Assembly: GCA_021155045.1 (NCBI GenBank) | Contig: JAJNQB010000002.1 | Span: forward strand, 1 to 64,000 | Source: Arcticibacter sp. | Lineage (GTDB): Bacteria; Bacteroidota; Bacteroidia; 2-12-FULL-35-15 | Length of the DNA: 64,000 nucleotides | Direction: 5' to 3' | Shown: positions 62,801-64,000 of the stretch, in pieces | Layout: each line of letters begins with the position of its first letter | How positions within the stretch are numbered: the stretch's first letter is position 1 | The notes under the pieces: model-generated | Seen by the model: only the letters and a program-made list of their open reading frames with translations | Told to the model about the DNA's origin: nothing | The model's database searches: none | Position numbers and translations under genes: made by a program

Positions 62801-63156
62801 AATATGCCGGAGCATACCGACCAATTTATATTGTGAACGATACAAAATTTGAAAAAATTGAAGCAAATAAATTTCCAATTGGAGGCTCGCAATTAGATAT
62901 TGAACGCAAATTCACTTGCCATACAATAAAATACGAAAAAGGCGACACTGTGTATATGAGTAGTGATGGATATGCGGACCAATTTGGTGGGGATAAAGGT
63001 AAAAAATTTATGGTAAAACGCTATAATGAATTGCTTCAATCTGTTTATTCAAAAGAGATGAAACAGCAAGCCGAAATCCTTGAAAATACTATTGAAAGCT
63101 GGAGAGGAGATTACCAACAAGTAGATGATATTCTTGTTATTGGTTTAAAGTTGTGA
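59863..63156 (+). CDS. Propeller sensor with SpoIIE-family phosphatase output
   Basis: 1097 residues. Signal peptide (S-S-F-S-Q). Residues about 25-680 contain 14 Reg_prop blades, each with a W-I/V-G-T-x-G-G-G/L-N motif, which fits two seven-blade propellers. Then a Y_Y_Y domain (about 690-790; P-S-K-N-K-Y-S-F-K-L-E-G-V, G-N-Y-V-F-K-V-R-A-A-N-N-D-G-V-W), a membrane helix at about 798-818, a coiled coil and a PP2C-type SpoIIE domain about 860-1095 (F-Y-W-F-G, D-C-T-G-H-G-V-P-G-A-F-M-S, D-G-M-D-V-A-L-C, S-S-D-G-Y-A-D-Q). The periplasmic part is as in hybrid two-component sensors of Bacteroidota, but the output is a phosphatase. No partner anti-sigma gene is adjacent. Confidence 0.93.
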   Translation: MKSIITRYFFIISFLGLSSLSSFSQELKFSHITSQEGLSMGVVNCVLQDSKGFMWFGTQDGLNKYDGYNMIVFKHNPVDTNSLSNNFIYALFEDSEGILWIGTNGGGVDAYNLNTGKLKHFINSSSNKNSISNNNVRSIIEDKEKNIWLGTDEGLNMYNKQSKIFTRFLNDKNNASSISNNSAWCLKEGSDGNIWVGTYGGGLNVYSKKAKTFKSFPQVDETGKLKFENSNKVRSILEDKDGIFWVATYGEGVEIFDPKSGKFLKNLKNKHGDVNSLINDRVTSITEDANGIIWIGTYGGGIDQYFKKTGSFKHNIFDEQNSSGINSNQIKYVYHDDIGSVWIGTEGGGVNTYFRSSSKFKHFKKKENTDNSLKSNVVLALLKDKDGLLWIGTGQGGLSTLDLEKNEYTHYPNLSNANNNSVLSLYQSRDETIWVGTWGGGLNSYDKKTKKVTSYKLLKEFSNATIVCIYEDKDGIMWIGTYGGGLFSYDTEKEIFTNYKVSNGLKSNNIYCITQDKKGNIWVGTEGGGANVLNPKTNTFIIYDRDERYNSISSNTVNHIYQDDKGIIWLATTNGLNKFNPSTEHFDHYFEKDGLPNDYIYCIMPDNKGNLWMTTNKGISKYNPLIENVNGSAFRNYDINDGLQGMEHNQGAFFKSRTGEMFIGGVNGLNIFNPDKIMDNPNPPPVRITSYKRFGEEVQLDTLIYNKRTLELSWRQNFFSFDFVALAYQMPSKNKYSFKLEGVDENWSPPSTQRYASYTELRGGNYVFKVRAANNDGVWNDEGVTLYITIHPPFWQTKWFYILCIILFIGGFWGFFKYRTSAIKRENKILEEKVEARTKELAQKNKDITSSIQYAKRIQLAILPTLDQIYRYFPESFVLYKPKDIVSGDFYWFGVKGGIKIIATVDCTGHGVPGAFMSMIGHNLLNQIISENGIIQPDQILNALHNGVQAALKQGTNVVDTSDGMDVALCAIDTKNNEIKYAGAYRPIYIVNDTKFEKIEANKFPIGGSQLDIERKFTCHTIKYEKGDTVYMSSDGYADQFGGDKGKKFMVKRYNELLQSVYSKEMKQQAEILENTIESWRGDYQQVDDILVIGLKL

Positions 63157-63327
63157 TTTTTTTGAATTCTTTAATTGTGTTTTGAATGACCATTTAAATT
63201 TAATTTCTTCTCTACTTTTTAAACAGTCCGATTTTTAGAAGGGATTACACCGCTACTCGGTATGGTTAATATTTTGTTTGCCAAATATATTCATTTTTTG
63301 AATTCAATAAAAACTATCCAATTATAT

Positions 63328-63335
63328 TATCTTTG
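63328..63335 (+). promoter_or_regulatory. Predicted -7 promoter element TATCTTTG
   Basis: Exact TAnnTTTG match that ends one base before the ATG at 63337. A TTG at 63298-63300 lies 27 bases upstream, longer than normal. Implies a leaderless mRNA or use of the next ATG (63340). Confidence 0.5.
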
Positions 63336-63336
63336 A

Positions 63337-64000
63337 ATGATGAAACAAATACTAATTTTTGGTGTAATTTTTAGTTCAATTGTTGGGTATGCTCAATTAC
63401 CTAATACAGATATTTGGTTATTGGATATTAAAACAGAAAAAGATTCAATCATTCTTTCTAATCCAGAAAACATTACTAATAGGTTAGGTTATGATAATCA
63501 ACCTGCCTTTTCACCAGATGGAAAATTCATTTTATATACATCCATTAGAGATGAAAAACAGTCGGATATTTATAGATATGATTTAAAAACAAAAACAATT
63601 TCTCAGTTTACAAAAACATCAACAAGTGAGTATTCGCCAACTTTTATGCCCGATGGTAAAAATATTTCGGTTGTAATGGTTGAACCGGATAGTACGCAAA
63701 GATTGTGGCAATTTCCATTGAAAGGAGGGAAGCCAACTTGCATTATGGAAAATGTTGATTCAATCGGCTATCATTGTTGGTTTTATGGCAACAGAATTGC
63801 TGTTTTTCTATTGACAGAACCCCAATCATTATGTTTAATAAGCAAAAATTATTCAACACCAAAATACATTGATAGTAATATTGGTAGATGCATTAAATAC
63901 CACAAAGGTTTTTTATTTTACACAAAAAAAACAAAAGGTGGAAACAACCAATTTTGTGCTTTTAATTTACCAGGTTGGCATATAAAAGAATGTGAATCAA
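63337..64000 (+). CDS. PD40/TolB-like beta-propeller protein (3' partial)
   Basis: 221 residues visible, cut by the window end. Two Met codons (63337 and 63340) open a signal peptide (M-K-Q-I-L-I-F-G-V-I-F, ending G-Y-A-Q). The mature part has PD40/TolB propeller blades: F-S-P-D-G-K-F-I-L-Y-T-S-I-R-D, then Y-S-P-T-F-M-P-D-G-K-N-I-S-V and a following D-S-I-G-Y strand. Such periplasmic propellers occur in many Bacteroidota outer-membrane processes; function cannot be read from this part. The -7 element abuts the start. Confidence 0.8.
   Translation, partial: MMKQILIFGVIFSSIVGYAQLPNTDIWLLDIKTEKDSIILSNPENITNRLGYDNQPAFSPDGKFILYTSIRDEKQSDIYRYDLKTKTISQFTKTSTSEYSPTFMPDGKNISVVMVEPDSTQRLWQFPLKGGKPTCIMENVDSIGYHCWFYGNRIAVFLLTEPQSLCLISKNYSTPKYIDSNIGRCIKYHKGFLFYTKKTKGGNNQFCAFNLPGWHIKECES

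Overview
The window is a dense, AT-rich chromosome segment (about one third G+C by eye) from a member of the Bacteroidota. Four things support this. Type IX secretion (T9SS) parts recur: PorP/SprF proteins, type-B (gliding-associated) C-terminal sorting domains, and PorE-like TPR/PD40/OmpA proteins. The -7 promoter motif TAnnTTTG recurs upstream of many genes, with few Shine-Dalgarno sequences. Glutamine synthetase is the large GSIII type. Families typical of the phylum are present (DUF4294, TIGR02757, a 14-blade Reg_prop sensor, the TamB-TsaD neighbourhood). I cannot name the genus. I saw no rRNA, tRNA, CRISPR array, prophage or transposase gene.

Layout. 1-8185: two T9SS adhesin modules, each an adhesin with a type-B sorting domain followed by PorP/SprF. 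The first also encodes a TPR/PD40 protein; in the second the SprF carries a C-terminal SPOR domain. 8393-11534: a TPR protein and a PorE-like OmpA protein. 11849-21544: small transaldolase, rhodanese lipoprotein, beta-barrel protein, tsaD, a giant TamB, a membrane-bound spermidine-synthase-like protein and an SRPBCC protein. 21694-25889: a TIGR02757 protein and an HTH regulator, divergent from a three-gene envelope operon with palindromic sites between them. 25995-31482: Lgt-like protein, proline-rich envelope protein, inositol monophosphatase operon and guaB; two copies of a roughly 100-bp inverted-repeat element lie here. 31619-37159: GNAT, YdeI-like protein, and a three-gene SMC/kleisin/KITE operon (MksBEF or Wadjet-like) without a visible nuclease subunit. 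37358-42178: mtaB, a DUF7793-like protein, DUF4294, thioredoxin-like and small secreted proteins. 42271-46330: two polysaccharide deacetylases, LolA-like protein, lipoprotein, glycosyltransferase and a hot-dog dehydratase-like protein, resembling part of an aryl-polyene/flexirubin-type or other lipid cluster. 46332-55699: pyrF, prfA, purM, a second PorE-like protein, GSIII, DUF58 and thioredoxin, all on the minus strand. 55917-64000: a helical-repeat protein, penicillin-binding protein 1C, a large propeller sensor with a SpoIIE phosphatase output, and the start of a PD40 protein.

Common theme. Much of the window concerns the cell envelope: surface adhesins and their outer-membrane partners, peptidoglycan-binding OmpA/SPOR proteins, TamB, Lgt, LolA and PBP1C. 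The rest is nucleotide metabolism (guaB, purM, pyrF), nitrogen assimilation, tRNA modification (tsaD and mtaB, which act in succession on A37) and translation termination. The most unusual locus is the SMC operon. Other points of interest are the SprF-SPOR fusion, the inverted-repeat elements (one supplies the 3' end of the Lgt-like gene), the divergent regulator/operator region, and a TamB reading frame whose membrane anchor lies upstream of its first canonical start codon.
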